DNA of 64,000 nt from positions 17,920 through 81,919 of the forward strand of contig DGTD01000100.1 in assembly GCA_002396385.1 (NCBI GenBank), read 5' to 3'. Every line of letters begins with the position of its first letter. The first letter of the stretch is position 1. Positions 8,130 through 17,320 of the stretch are shown here, in pieces. The notes below the pieces were generated by a model. It did no database searches. It worked only from the letters and a program-made list of their open reading frames with translations, and was not told the origin of the DNA. The DNA is from Bacteroidales bacterium UBA4345 (GTDB lineage: Bacteria > Bacteroidota > Bacteroidia > Bacteroidales > Paludibacteraceae). A program made the translations under genes and the position numbers.

Positions 8130-8987
8130 TCAGAACAAAAGGAAGCCTACACCCGCACGGAGCGAGAATAGATTGGTACACCAGAAATGGCGGACCGCAT
8201 AATAGCCTACATTTGGGAGATCGTCTTCTTCAGCCTTACCCAAGAACGGAATTTCGGTACGCATAGCAAACGACACCCTTAAACGGTCGTTCAGGAAGAG
8301 GTGGTTGTATCCCAACTCAAGATAACCCGCCCAAAGGTCTTCGTTTCCGGCACTCTTTTCAGACGAAAAGCGTTCAAGCACCTTTTGGCTCGAAAGTTTT
8401 GTTTTCTCGGTAATGAAGGCACGCGCCGCCTCGTCGAGGCAGTTGCGCCGCCACTGCACCTGCAACTTGTTGACACCCACCTGAATGTAGCGGCCATAAG
8501 GAGCATTAGACGTTTCGAACATATATTGGCGGTAACCAATTCCGGCCTCGAAAGACCGTTCCTCGGCCTTACGGTTGAATTCTAACGGCAAGTTAAGTTC
8601 AAGAAATCCCAGCAGCGGCTTGTCTTGGTAAAAGAAATCGGAATAAGGCACGAAGCGTGCCTCCAGCATGAGGCTACCCTTCCGCCAAAGAATGGTTTCG
8701 ATACTTGCCGAAAAGAAAATGTTACAATCCCATAAATGATATCCTTCCATCGACTTCGTCTCACAGTCTTTCTCGTCAAAATATGAGTCAGAGTCGAAAG
8801 TGGTGTAAAAAGGATCGTCTGGTTCAGGAACAGTTATAAACTGGCTATTGTAATCGAAAGGCCTTACCACCTTGCTGGAAGTGTAGACGTTAGCATCGAG
8901 CAACACGCGTTTGCCAAGGAAGCCCTGCGCACCAGCCACCAAAGGAAGGCAGCAAAGAATTGTTGAAATCAAATATTTAGAACGCAT
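8130..8987 (-). CDS. Putative outer-membrane beta-barrel protein of unknown function
   Basis: 285 residues. Signal peptide MRSKYLISTILCCLPLVAGA, cut before QGF. The mature part is rich in alternating aromatic strands (SFEAGIGYRQYMFE, LWAGYLELGYNHLFL, RVSFAMRTEIPFLG) and ends in RAGVGFLLF, a C-terminal aromatic residue expected for a barrel. It lies 3 bases after the M48 peptidase stop and 19 bases before the SUMF1 lipoprotein, so it is tightly coupled to both. No known family is recognised. Confidence 0.7.
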   Translation of the reverse strand: MRSKYLISTILCCLPLVAGAQGFLGKRVLLDANVYTSSKVVRPFDYNSQFITVPEPDDPFYTTFDSDSYFDEKDCETKSMEGYHLWDCNIFFSASIETILWRKGSLMLEARFVPYSDFFYQDKPLLGFLELNLPLEFNRKAEERSFEAGIGYRQYMFETSNAPYGRYIQVGVNKLQVQWRRNCLDEAARAFITEKTKLSSQKVLERFSSEKSAGNEDLWAGYLELGYNHLFLNDRLRVSFAMRTEIPFLGKAEEDDLPNVGYYAVRHFWCTNLFSLRAGVGFLLF

Positions 8988-8990
8988 AAA

Positions 8991-11231
8991 CTACTCTCCT
9001 TTTTTAACATTAGACAAAAACTGGTACAAGAATTGGTGAAGCCGTGGCTGCGTGTTATACTTCGAAGCCTTTAACAGCGCCTTGTTGTCGGTGTCGCCCG
9101 TCTCAAGGTCGGTTAAGGAGACGGAAGCAGCCAGACCGCGCTGCCTGATAAAGCCACCCGCAACCACTGCAGGCAAGGCATAAGGGACCGCAACACCGGC
9201 CATAATGCCGTGCATTTTAAACCTTCTTTTAGTCATGTCGACGACACGCAAATCAAGCATTTTGGTTATTCCCTCCTTCTTTAACAAAGAGTCGAGCACA
9301 GGATTTTTCAGGCTGACCATCCCCTTATCGGAGCCTGCGATATGTTCATACTGCAGGTTTTTCAGCGAGATGTAGAAGTTATAGTTCTTCGTGTTCGGAT
9401 TGTTTTTCAGCAACTGCTCGTAACAGACGAAATCGATGTCATATTTGTGTCCCCACTTCATAAGGTTGTCCTGCATTTGCCGGTCTTTTCTAGCAAGCGA
9501 CTTACCATCGCCATAGTAAAGGGTAACCAACAAGACCTTTCCCCCCTCGAACGCTTTCTTGTTTACGTTGTTTGTCAGTTCGTCGAGCGCATCCTCCACA
9601 TCCTTCTTCTCATCAGACTTTGCCGTAGAGCTAAGCATATTCACAAAAGCAGAGTCCGCCTTCAGGTCGACAAGCATATAGTTCAGCACGGTAAAGCTGG
9701 TATCGGGCAGCACATGCTTCTCGCGCGCCTGCTTTTGCCTGATGTTGTCGTACTTACTGTCGCGGCGTTTTTCAGGCACCGCAGCGGTTTCACCGTTGCC
9801 AGCCGAAGAGGTTGGAATGTTCCGCTTAGTCTTCCTTTTAGAAGGCTGCTTGGCATCAGCCTTTTTCTCATTAGAAGCCGGCTTTGTGTTACCCGATTTA
9901 GCAGGAGCCTTAGCAGCGTTATCGGTCGCCGCCTTATCAGTTCCAAGAAGGGCATTGACCTTTTTCTGCGCATCGGCCACAGAAGTACCCATAGCAAAGT
10001 CGCAGAAATCGGAAGTAGAAAGGCTGTAGTTACGCACCATAGCCATCAGGCTTTTCGTAATAGGCGCCAAATCGGGATTAACCTTTTGTGCCTTCCAGGC
10101 GAAACGGAGGGCAAGTACAGCCACTTCCTTCTTCTTTAGTTTGCGGAGGAAGTAATAGGCAGCGCCACTTTCACCCTCGGCCTTTTTATAGTCGGGCACA
10201 ACCTCGCTAATATCGCCGTCGGCCTTATACTTGGCCACCCCATAGAGCGCCTGGGCAGCAAACGTCTGGAGGTCGGCATCGTCCTTATTGTCGGCCATCA
10301 TCACATAAGTGTTGTAGAAGGCCTCCCCGAAATCGTGATTTTTCAGGAGCAGGTAAACCGACTCCTTGCGGGCCAGGAAACGGGCACGATCGAAAGAAGC
10401 CTCACTCAGCAAGAATTCTGTACGACCGTCATCGTTCAAATTCTTCACCAAATCGTCGGCGTTCTGTCGGCGCTTTTTCAAGTTCGGATGCGTGTCGAGC
10501 GTGTCGACATAATCTTCACGGCTGACAATAGGGTTCAGTTTCGAAGTGTAATACTCGTCAGGGAACTTATAGTCGGCCGTTTCCACAAAAGAGCGTTGAA
10601 AAACCTCCTCGTCAAACGGCAGGTAACTGTACTGCAAAAGGTCGAACAGTCCGGGTACCGCCTCGTAACTATAATTCGTTTTCTTGTAAAAATCGGAAAT
10701 AGCGTACGAGTCGGCCTCCATTTCCTTCTCGCGGTCGCGCATTGTTTTTTTCAGCGCATATTCGGCCGCCGATTTCGCCTTTTTCAGATCCTTCTTATTG
10801 GCAGAAGAGCCGTGTTTTTTGTCGAAGTGAGCAATTTCGTGAGCGAGCACCAACGCCAGTTCGGCCTCGCTGGTAGCCTGTGCCACCATGCCCAGATTCA
10901 TAAACAAAGAACCATCGGGACACATAAACGCATTAGCGACAGGCGACTTATAGAGGTAGATATGTATTTTCTCGTGTTCAGAATTCGGGTTCGCCCTATA
11001 AAGGATGTTAGCAATAGAGTCGATGTAGGCATTGACAGGCGTACCATAAAGCACCCTACCCGACTGGAACAGGCTTTGCACCGTACGTTCGTCGTCGGAC
11101 AATTTTTCTTCGCCCAACAGTCGGACCATGTGCTCGGGCATTTTACCCTGGCACGACATTGGCTGATAGTTTGCGGAACGGCCAAGGACCGACAGCAGTA
11201 AACCACCACCCAACAGGAAAAGTTTTTTCAT
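8991..11231 (-). CDS. Secreted M48-family zinc metallopeptidase with long C-terminal extension
   Basis: 746 residues. Signal peptide MKKLFLLGGGLLLSVLGRSA. The M48 domain (about residues 50-250) has the zinc motif HEIAH preceded by ELALVLA, and the third ligand in EKEMEADSYA. NAFMCPDGSLFMNLGM is the usual preceding strand. After it come helical segments suggestive of TPR-like repeats, a Lys/Ala/Pro-rich low-complexity stretch (about 440-510) and a C-terminal domain of about 240 residues that I do not recognise. BepA-type relatives combine M48 and TPR and act in outer-membrane protein quality control in the periplasm. A similar job is plausible, since the neighbours are a barrel and a lipoprotein. 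Confidence 0.85.
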   Translation of the reverse strand: MKKLFLLGGGLLLSVLGRSANYQPMSCQGKMPEHMVRLLGEEKLSDDERTVQSLFQSGRVLYGTPVNAYIDSIANILYRANPNSEHEKIHIYLYKSPVANAFMCPDGSLFMNLGMVAQATSEAELALVLAHEIAHFDKKHGSSANKKDLKKAKSAAEYALKKTMRDREKEMEADSYAISDFYKKTNYSYEAVPGLFDLLQYSYLPFDEEVFQRSFVETADYKFPDEYYTSKLNPIVSREDYVDTLDTHPNLKKRRQNADDLVKNLNDDGRTEFLLSEASFDRARFLARKESVYLLLKNHDFGEAFYNTYVMMADNKDDADLQTFAAQALYGVAKYKADGDISEVVPDYKKAEGESGAAYYFLRKLKKKEVAVLALRFAWKAQKVNPDLAPITKSLMAMVRNYSLSTSDFCDFAMGTSVADAQKKVNALLGTDKAATDNAAKAPAKSGNTKPASNEKKADAKQPSKRKTKRNIPTSSAGNGETAAVPEKRRDSKYDNIRQKQAREKHVLPDTSFTVLNYMLVDLKADSAFVNMLSSTAKSDEKKDVEDALDELTNNVNKKAFEGGKVLLVTLYYGDGKSLARKDRQMQDNLMKWGHKYDIDFVCYEQLLKNNPNTKNYNFYISLKNLQYEHIAGSDKGMVSLKNPVLDSLLKKEGITKMLDLRVVDMTKRRFKMHGIMAGVAVPYALPAVVAGGFIRQRGLAASVSLTDLETGDTDNKALLKASKYNTQPRLHQFLYQFLSNVKKGE

Positions 11232-11309
11232 ATATAATTAATTAAAGTCGTTATACACGGCCACCTTGTCCTTCAACAAGAAGACCTATAAATTAGGAAA
11301 GTGGCCAGT

Positions 11310-12938
11310 CTATTTCTTTACCGAGCGGTTACGCGGATTGGACTTGGCTTTGGCAGGAACCGGTTCAGATGTAGTTTCAACAGCGTCGTTCTTCTCCTGA
11401 CTCTTAACCTCATTTACAACCGGAGCCTTGCTACTACGACGGGTAAAATCTTTAGCCGCCACCTCAGGCAATTCGAACGAGCCGATAGAACCATACTTAT
11501 TGCCACGGGTCAAGACATAGAACTTATTGCCAGCCCTTGTAAGGTAGTTGTTGCAACCAAACAATGTAGGCTCCGCCCCCGACAAGTTGAAACACTTCTC
11601 CCCATCTTCGCCAAGGCGGTACAAAGTAATATACGCCGGATTGGCAGGTTTGTATGCGTACGTAGGTTTGCCGTCTTTCACCTTGTAAACCGATTCGTTA
11701 TACAACAAATAAAGGTTGTTGCCATAAGGGAAAACAGAATAATAAATGTCTACACTAGACAAAGGCACCACTGCCGTTTTTAATTTCTTTGCGAAACGGT
11801 CGACGAAACTAACCGTTTCGATAACACCATCTGAATTTAACTCCAGATTGAAGAAACCACCCCAGTAGTTCTTGTTAACGCAAGAGTTGTTGGAACACTG
11901 CGTCAGAATTTTATAAGGGAAGCCCGTCAGCATCACCTTTCCGTTGTCAAGTTCGGTAATAAAGCTAACCTCCATACGGGAGTAGTTCTTCAAAGCAACC
12001 TTTTGTTTTTCGAGCCAAACATCTTGAAAATGGTATTTTTGAAATTCCTCATTCTCGAAATCTGACTTCTTAAAGATATTGTAATAAAGGTCAAAATCGC
12101 CCGACGAAATACCACCATTATGCAAAAGGATGGTGAGCGCCAAATTCCCATTATGCAGCACCTGTGCATTCAGCGAGTTCAGAGACGTTTTCTCAGGCAT
12201 TTTGAAAACCAAACGTTGCATCTCCTTATCAGCATCAACCCAAAACGTTTCCACATTAGTCAGTTTGTTTGCCTTTTTCGAATCGAAGGTTTTCAAGAAA
12301 AATACCATTTCTCCCCTATCTGTAATTTTGCTGCCCGACAAAGAATAATAAGGAGCAGCCGTTTTGAACGAGATCTCGCTCTTCTCGTACTCATCGGTCA
12401 AGAGGTCGTAAACCACATAATAGTGTGAGTAGTCGTTCTTCTCGGTTTCCACCGTCATAAGGCAAAGCACCTTCGAGCTGTCGGGAGAGATAGAATAAGA
12501 GAACGCATAATCGGGACGTTTCACCAAAGAGATTTGGAAAAGTTCCTTCGAAGAATTCGTTTTCAACGTTTTCGTGTTCAATTCATCGCAAAACAGTTTA
12601 AACACACGCGTATCCTTGTCAAATTCTTTTCTAAACAACTTGAGCGTCCGGTTAGGAGTAACGCAGGGGAAACCGTCGAACTCAAGTTTTGAGACAATAT
12701 TTCCGCTCTTCATATTGTAACAATAGAGCGAGTCTTTAATCATAAAACGCCCCGCCTCGGTACGGAAATAAATATTGCCATCGAGATTGCCGTAGCAGAC
12801 ACTTTCAAGCAGATTCATATTCAGCACCTTATGCCAGCCCCATTTGTCGACTTGCAACGAAGAGTTTTTGATAGTTTGGGCATTAGCTGCCGGCAGAAGA
12901 GAAAGGCACAACAGCAGTAAAGAAACGATTTTCTTCAT
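11310..12938 (-). CDS. Large secreted protein of unknown function, first gene of envelope operon
   Basis: 542 residues. Signal peptide MKKIVSLLLLCLSLLPAANA, cut before QTI. The body has many short beta segments and repeated aspartate- and tyrosine-containing turns (YSFSISPDSSKVLCLM-like, YYVVYDLLTDEYEK, NLYLLYNESVYKVKDGK) reminiscent of a beta-propeller. The last 40 residues are Lys/Ser/Arg-rich and probably disordered. No catalytic motif or T9SS tail is visible. It has the best promoter of the region (13040-13069) and is followed by the M48 gene after 78 bases, so it leads the operon running to 7160. Confidence 0.65.
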   Translation of the reverse strand: MKKIVSLLLLCLSLLPAANAQTIKNSSLQVDKWGWHKVLNMNLLESVCYGNLDGNIYFRTEAGRFMIKDSLYCYNMKSGNIVSKLEFDGFPCVTPNRTLKLFRKEFDKDTRVFKLFCDELNTKTLKTNSSKELFQISLVKRPDYAFSYSISPDSSKVLCLMTVETEKNDYSHYYVVYDLLTDEYEKSEISFKTAAPYYSLSGSKITDRGEMVFFLKTFDSKKANKLTNVETFWVDADKEMQRLVFKMPEKTSLNSLNAQVLHNGNLALTILLHNGGISSGDFDLYYNIFKKSDFENEEFQKYHFQDVWLEKQKVALKNYSRMEVSFITELDNGKVMLTGFPYKILTQCSNNSCVNKNYWGGFFNLELNSDGVIETVSFVDRFAKKLKTAVVPLSSVDIYYSVFPYGNNLYLLYNESVYKVKDGKPTYAYKPANPAYITLYRLGEDGEKCFNLSGAEPTLFGCNNYLTRAGNKFYVLTRGNKYGSIGSFELPEVAAKDFTRRSSKAPVVNEVKSQEKNDAVETTSEPVPAKAKSNPRNRSVKK

Positions 12939-13039
12939 GATAATTATAATTTTACAGAATTTGTATCATTATTAGAGAACACGAAATGTAAACTTAGTTG
13001 TTGATACATTTCTTTTCATAACATAAAAGAATTTTCATA

Positions 13040-13069
13040 CAAAGTTACCTTGATTGTTTCACATTCAAA
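13040..13069 (-). promoter_or_regulatory. Promoter of the 12938-7160 envelope operon
   Basis: On the minus strand TTTG (13066-13069) and TAACTTTG (13040-13047) are separated by 18 bases, a full -33/-7 match. The leader to the ATG is about 95 bases. Confidence 0.7.
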
Positions 13070-13180
13070 ACACAAAACGACAATTTTTTGAGTCAAAAAG
13101 AAACAAAACAAAAAAAAGATATAGAACAAAATAGTATATATCAACAATAAGGGAAAATATAGAATAATAGCATTTTTTGA

Positions 13181-13188
13181 TATTTTTG
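13181..13188 (+). promoter_or_regulatory. -7 element for the PPOX-like lipoprotein gene
   Basis: TATTTTTG, 35 bases before the ATG at 13223. The surrounding 100 bases are very AT-rich, so chance matches are easy. Confidence 0.45.
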
Positions 13189-13222
13189 CATAAATAGACA
13201 CCTTAAAATAACAGACAGAAAA

Positions 13223-13777
13223 ATGAAAAAATTATTTATCTATTCACTAATGGCCGCAACACTATGTAGTTGCAGCACCACCAACACACCACCAGCCAAC
13301 GAGCAGCCACAGACCGAGGCCTGTCAAGACGGTAACAGCAAAAGCCAAGCAGCTAATGAATACCAGAGCGGCAACCAAGAGGGCCAACAAAAGGTTTACG
13401 ACTTTCTGAAAGCAACCAAGACCTACTACCTCGCCACCATTGACGGAGACCAGGCCCGCGTACGCCCATTCGGGACAGTAAACATCTTTGAAGGCAAACT
13501 CTACATACAGACAGGGCACAAGAAAAACGTTGCCAAACAGATTGCAGCCAACCCCAAAGTCGAGCTCTGCGCCTTCAACGGGACAGAATGGATACGTGTA
13601 GCGGCCAAACTGGTAGAAGACAGCCGCATAGAGGCAAAGAAAAGTATGCTTGACGCCTACCCCGAACTGCGCGGCATGTATGACGAGAAGGACGACAACA
13701 CCGCCGTTTACTACCTTACAGACGCAGAAGCGAGAATATCGTCGTTCAGCGCACCTGAAACAAACATCAAGTTCTGA
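13223..13777 (+). CDS. Lipoprotein with pyridoxamine-phosphate-oxidase-like flavin split barrel
   Basis: 184 residues. Lipoprotein signal MKKLFIYSLMAATLCSC with lipobox LCSC, then a Gln/Asn/Ser-rich spacer to about residue 50. The remaining 130 residues look like the PPOX/FMN-binding split barrel: YLATIDGDQARVRPFG, KLYIQTGHKKNVAKQI, VELCAFNGTEWIRVAA, and a C-terminal DAEARISSFS. Cytosolic homologues of this type bind flavin or heme and reduce small substrates. Here the domain would be tethered in the envelope by a lipid, which is unusual. The gene stands alone between divergent and convergent neighbours. Confidence 0.8.
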   Translation: MKKLFIYSLMAATLCSCSTTNTPPANEQPQTEACQDGNSKSQAANEYQSGNQEGQQKVYDFLKATKTYYLATIDGDQARVRPFGTVNIFEGKLYIQTGHKKNVAKQIAANPKVELCAFNGTEWIRVAAKLVEDSRIEAKKSMLDAYPELRGMYDEKDDNTAVYYLTDAEARISSFSAPETNIKF

Positions 13778-13795
13778 CGCATATACGGGAACAAA

Positions 13796-13836
13796 CAGGA
13801 AGGGCGTTCCTTTACCGGAGCACCCTTCCTGCTTTT
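13796..13836. terminator. Convergent terminator between the lipoprotein and regulator genes
   Basis: Nine-bp stem CAGGAAGGG / CCCTTCCTG, followed by CTTTTAT on the plus strand and GTTTGTT on the minus strand. It can serve both convergent genes. Confidence 0.65.
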
Positions 13837-13851
13837 ATCGCCATTACAGAT

Positions 13852-16800
13852 TCAATTCACTTGGGAAGGAAGGATTCCAAAATGGTCACGGAATTTTTTC
13901 GTGAAATAAGAAGGGTCGCTGAAGCCCACCTCGTAGGCGACTTCAGAAATGTTCATTCCGCCATTATGATCCTGCAGCAACTGCAAAGCCTTGTTTAGCC
14001 TATACTCCATTAGCCATTCCATAGGAGTTTTTCCAGTCAATGCCTTTATCTTTCTGTTCATAGTCGGCTTGCTAACCGCAAGAGCCGAAGAAAGGGAGAG
14101 CAACGAAGTCTCGCAATCTTGGTAATTGTCTTTAACCGCATCGGCAAACGCCTGAAGGAAAGGATGGATACTTTCATCTTGTTGCGAATTGTCCATCATA
14201 TTCTTCAGTTTGTTGGTCATGGTCTGTTGCAAGATAACTTTCTGCTGTTCCTGCTTGACCTTCAAAATATTGGTCAGTTTCAACAGCAATTCAAGTTGAT
14301 TAAAAGGTTTAGCGATAAAATCGACTGCCCCACATATCAGGCCAATCAACCTGTCGGTCTCTCCATTTTTATCGGACACAAAAAGTATAGGTATATGTTT
14401 CAGCGTATTAGACGACAGCATACGGCTTAGTTCATCCGCCCTAATACCGTCCAAATCGCAGACGATGATATCTGGCGCCACAGGGTCTTCAGAATCGGCA
14501 GCAACACTCCAAGTAGAAGCGACTTTCACACGCACATAGTTACTGAGCATAGTTTTAATCTGTTCGTTCATAACCTGGTCGACACCAACCAACAGAAGCA
14601 GGTTATCGTCGAGCAATGCCTTGTCAATAACCAATTCAACAATCTCTTCGGTAGACGTTTCATCTGTGATAGGCGAACCGTTTCCAGCAACAGCAAACAG
14701 CGGATTGTGCAGATCGTGCACCAACGCATGCACCAGTTTTTGCCGTTCGTTTCTCGACTTGTCAAGCATAGCCGACTGTTCGTCAATTTCATCCTTCAGC
14801 AAATCCTGTTCTTTCTTTAGCCGTACTATCTTTTTGTGCAAAGGGAAAAACAAAGCAGTTCCTGCGAGTAACAACAGCAACAGACGGAACCACCATGTAT
14901 TCCACCATGGAGGGAGCACTTTAATGATTAGTTCAGCCCTTTTCAAAGGGATCTTCGAATCGGAATAAGACGCTTCCACCTCCAGCACATAGTTACCTGT
15001 AGGAATGTAGTTAAAAGAGATAACCCTATTATCGCCAACCATAGTCCAAACGTCAGACAGTCCCTTTAACCTGTACCTCAGATTGGCCAACGCATTATCG
15101 GAATAATCAACAAGGTCGACACGCAGGTCAATATCGGTCATACCGAACCTTAGCTCCAACGCCCTCAAATCGGAGAGGTCACCATCGAGAATAATAGGAT
15201 TATTGCAACTGATTTTCTCTTTCGATACATATAAATCGGCAAGAGAGAGAAAACGAATGGTCCTGTTTCGTTCCACCTTATCGGGATTAAAGGAGTAAAA
15301 CCCCTGTGTGGTTCCAAAATAAAGGCATCCGCTAGCATCTTTATAGCCCGACTTGTAGTAAAACAAATCGGGGAATTGGCCGGGCAGCCGGAAATAAGTC
15401 TGTTCCTGATAGTTGAAAGAGAAGATGCCGTTAGCCGCAGCGACCCAGAAGTTGCCATTGTCGTCGCGCACAATGGTCCGGTAAGAATCGTTAGGCAGGA
15501 AAGAGAGAGTATCGATTTTGAGGCTGTCGGCCGAAAACCTTAGAACCCCATGGTTCGACAACACAAACAGATTGCCCAAAGAGTCGCAGGCCGCATCAAT
15601 AACCACGAACGGATTGTGCGTTTTCGAGACATACAGTTCCGGATGGACCACATGTGGAGTTTTACCGTCGAAAAGCCAGAGCAGATTTGTGGCAACAATC
15701 CATTTCGACGCCCCAGAGGCGTTCAAGACCCGGGTCGTCCATTTACTCTCCATATCAGGAAGGAGAGGGTCTTTAAGCGGAACCCTCACCCAAGGCATAT
15801 CCCCCTGTTTGACGTAAGGATCGTCGTTAGCCGAGCACGCCCAGATGGAACCATCGTCCATTTCGCAAACGTGAAAAAACATTTGCGTAGGATTAAAACC
15901 CGGGCTGTAACGTACAGCAGAAGAAACACCCGTCAGCGGAGAATAATAAAAGAGTCCACCACCCCAAGTAGAGACAAACACCCCTTCGAGGGTGGAGTTT
16001 ATGCCCAGAACGTTGTCGCAAGGCAGGTGGAACTGGCTTACATTCTTAAAGTCGGGAGAGACAGAGAAGAGTCCGTCGCCATCAGTTCCGACAATAATAT
16101 TTCCGCTACCGTCCTCCATAAAAGAAGTGCATACGGTAGTTGGGAAGCCATAATCTTTAGAATAAACAAAGGATGGTTGTTCGTTAACATTGAAAGACCA
16201 AAGGCCCGAATTTTGCGTACCAAGCCAAACCGTGCCATCGGAGCCCTCAACAACGGAATATATTTTTTTCAGTCCGTCGGCCGGAGCATTGGCTGGCACC
16301 ACCTCAGAGAACACAGTCCGCCGGCAAACAGAGTCGGCATACCAAAGGCCGTCGCCATCGGTAGCGAACCAGAAACGTCCGTCTCTACCTTTGGTTACCT
16401 TGTTAACACTATTGAACGGCAAGTTTATATAATCCCTTATGCGAAATTTATCTTCAGCGACGTCCACCACCCACAGCGTGTTATTCAAAAAAGAGACCAA
16501 CCACGCATCGTCAGCAACAGGAACAATGCCAGTTACATAGCCGCAACGATCGTGCCGCGCATCAAACGCCTTGAGCATCCGTCCGTCAGAAGCATATATT
16601 TTCAACTGGTTGATGGATCCCACCCAGAAACGTCGGCATTTGTCGACATATAGTGTAGAAATAAAAGGAGACTTGAGCGAATCGAACGCCTGGAACCTAG
16701 AGTTAAAGCATTTGCAGGATTTGTCGTAGTGGAAAACCCTTTCGTTGGTAAAAAGGAAACGGTCGCCCTGTTCGGAAGATCGAACCCCCTTGATTTGAGA

Positions 16801-17184
16801 ATAGCCGAGCGAGTCGAGTTCAGCAGGCATCAGGTCAAAAAAATCATCGGTTTTCCGGTCGTATTTTTGGAACATACCACTGAAACCACCCACATAGACG
16901 CCATCGTCGAAACAGTCGACATAATAAAGGTCTTCCCTGTATAAATTAGTATACTTGTCCTTTCTGAAATGTTTGAAAAGTCTTCCATCAAAACGGTCCA
17001 AACCGAAATCGGTACCTATCCAAAGAAAGCCGGAAGAGTCTTGGGACATAGCGAAAATCAGATTGGAAGAGAGCCCGTTTCCAGTAGTATAATGGTTGAA
17101 CCTGACACGAGTTTTCTGTCCCACAGCCGCAAACAACACCATGGGAACCAAGCACAGCCACAATAATAGAACAACCTTCCTCAT
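13852..17184 (-). CDS. Hybrid two-component regulator lacking the HATPase domain
   Basis: 1,110 residues. Signal peptide, then two-component-type propeller repeats (LIFAMSQDSSGFLWIGTDFG is the first) to about residue 690, a Y_Y_Y domain (to about 755), a membrane helix (RLLLLLLAGTALFFPL), a coiled coil, and an H-box HDLHNPLF with H823. A receiver follows almost at once: D910 in IVCDLDG and K959 in AKPF. An AraC-type HTH occupies about 1000-1110 (SEVAYEVGFSDPSYFTKKF). Between H823 and the receiver are only about 45 residues, with no N, G1 or G2 box, so the ATP-binding kinase domain is absent; usual members are some 200 residues longer. The first acidic pair of the receiver is also weak (GVDQ). 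It lies 136 bases downstream of a secreted esterase on the same strand. Phosphorylation in trans or phosphate-independent control is inferred. Confidence 0.88.
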   Translation of the reverse strand: MRKVVLLLWLCLVPMVLFAAVGQKTRVRFNHYTTGNGLSSNLIFAMSQDSSGFLWIGTDFGLDRFDGRLFKHFRKDKYTNLYREDLYYVDCFDDGVYVGGFSGMFQKYDRKTDDFFDLMPAELDSLGYSQIKGVRSSEQGDRFLFTNERVFHYDKSCKCFNSRFQAFDSLKSPFISTLYVDKCRRFWVGSINQLKIYASDGRMLKAFDARHDRCGYVTGIVPVADDAWLVSFLNNTLWVVDVAEDKFRIRDYINLPFNSVNKVTKGRDGRFWFATDGDGLWYADSVCRRTVFSEVVPANAPADGLKKIYSVVEGSDGTVWLGTQNSGLWSFNVNEQPSFVYSKDYGFPTTVCTSFMEDGSGNIIVGTDGDGLFSVSPDFKNVSQFHLPCDNVLGINSTLEGVFVSTWGGGLFYYSPLTGVSSAVRYSPGFNPTQMFFHVCEMDDGSIWACSANDDPYVKQGDMPWVRVPLKDPLLPDMESKWTTRVLNASGASKWIVATNLLWLFDGKTPHVVHPELYVSKTHNPFVVIDAACDSLGNLFVLSNHGVLRFSADSLKIDTLSFLPNDSYRTIVRDDNGNFWVAAANGIFSFNYQEQTYFRLPGQFPDLFYYKSGYKDASGCLYFGTTQGFYSFNPDKVERNRTIRFLSLADLYVSKEKISCNNPIILDGDLSDLRALELRFGMTDIDLRVDLVDYSDNALANLRYRLKGLSDVWTMVGDNRVISFNYIPTGNYVLEVEASYSDSKIPLKRAELIIKVLPPWWNTWWFRLLLLLLAGTALFFPLHKKIVRLKKEQDLLKDEIDEQSAMLDKSRNERQKLVHALVHDLHNPLFAVAGNGSPITDETSTEEIVELVIDKALLDDNLLLLVGVDQVMNEQIKTMLSNYVRVKVASTWSVAADSEDPVAPDIIVCDLDGIRADELSRMLSSNTLKHIPILFVSDKNGETDRLIGLICGAVDFIAKPFNQLELLLKLTNILKVKQEQQKVILQQTMTNKLKNMMDNSQQDESIHPFLQAFADAVKDNYQDCETSLLSLSSALAVSKPTMNRKIKALTGKTPMEWLMEYRLNKALQLLQDHNGGMNISEVAYEVGFSDPSYFTKKFRDHFGILPSQVN

Positions 17185-17320
17185 TCAGTGGAAAATATAG
17201 ACAACTGCCACAGACATATTTAGCGGTTACAGGAAAACCAAAACCGACTTTTTGCCTGCAGCAGTTGAAGATACGGCAAAAGCAAGAAAAACACAAATAT
17301 TGCCCGGGTAATGTATCTTT

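Noticed and set aside
10335..11201. 288-codon plus-strand frame opposite the M48 peptidase
   Set aside because: Antisense of a gene with clear zinc motifs and signal peptide; the antisense product shows no family features.
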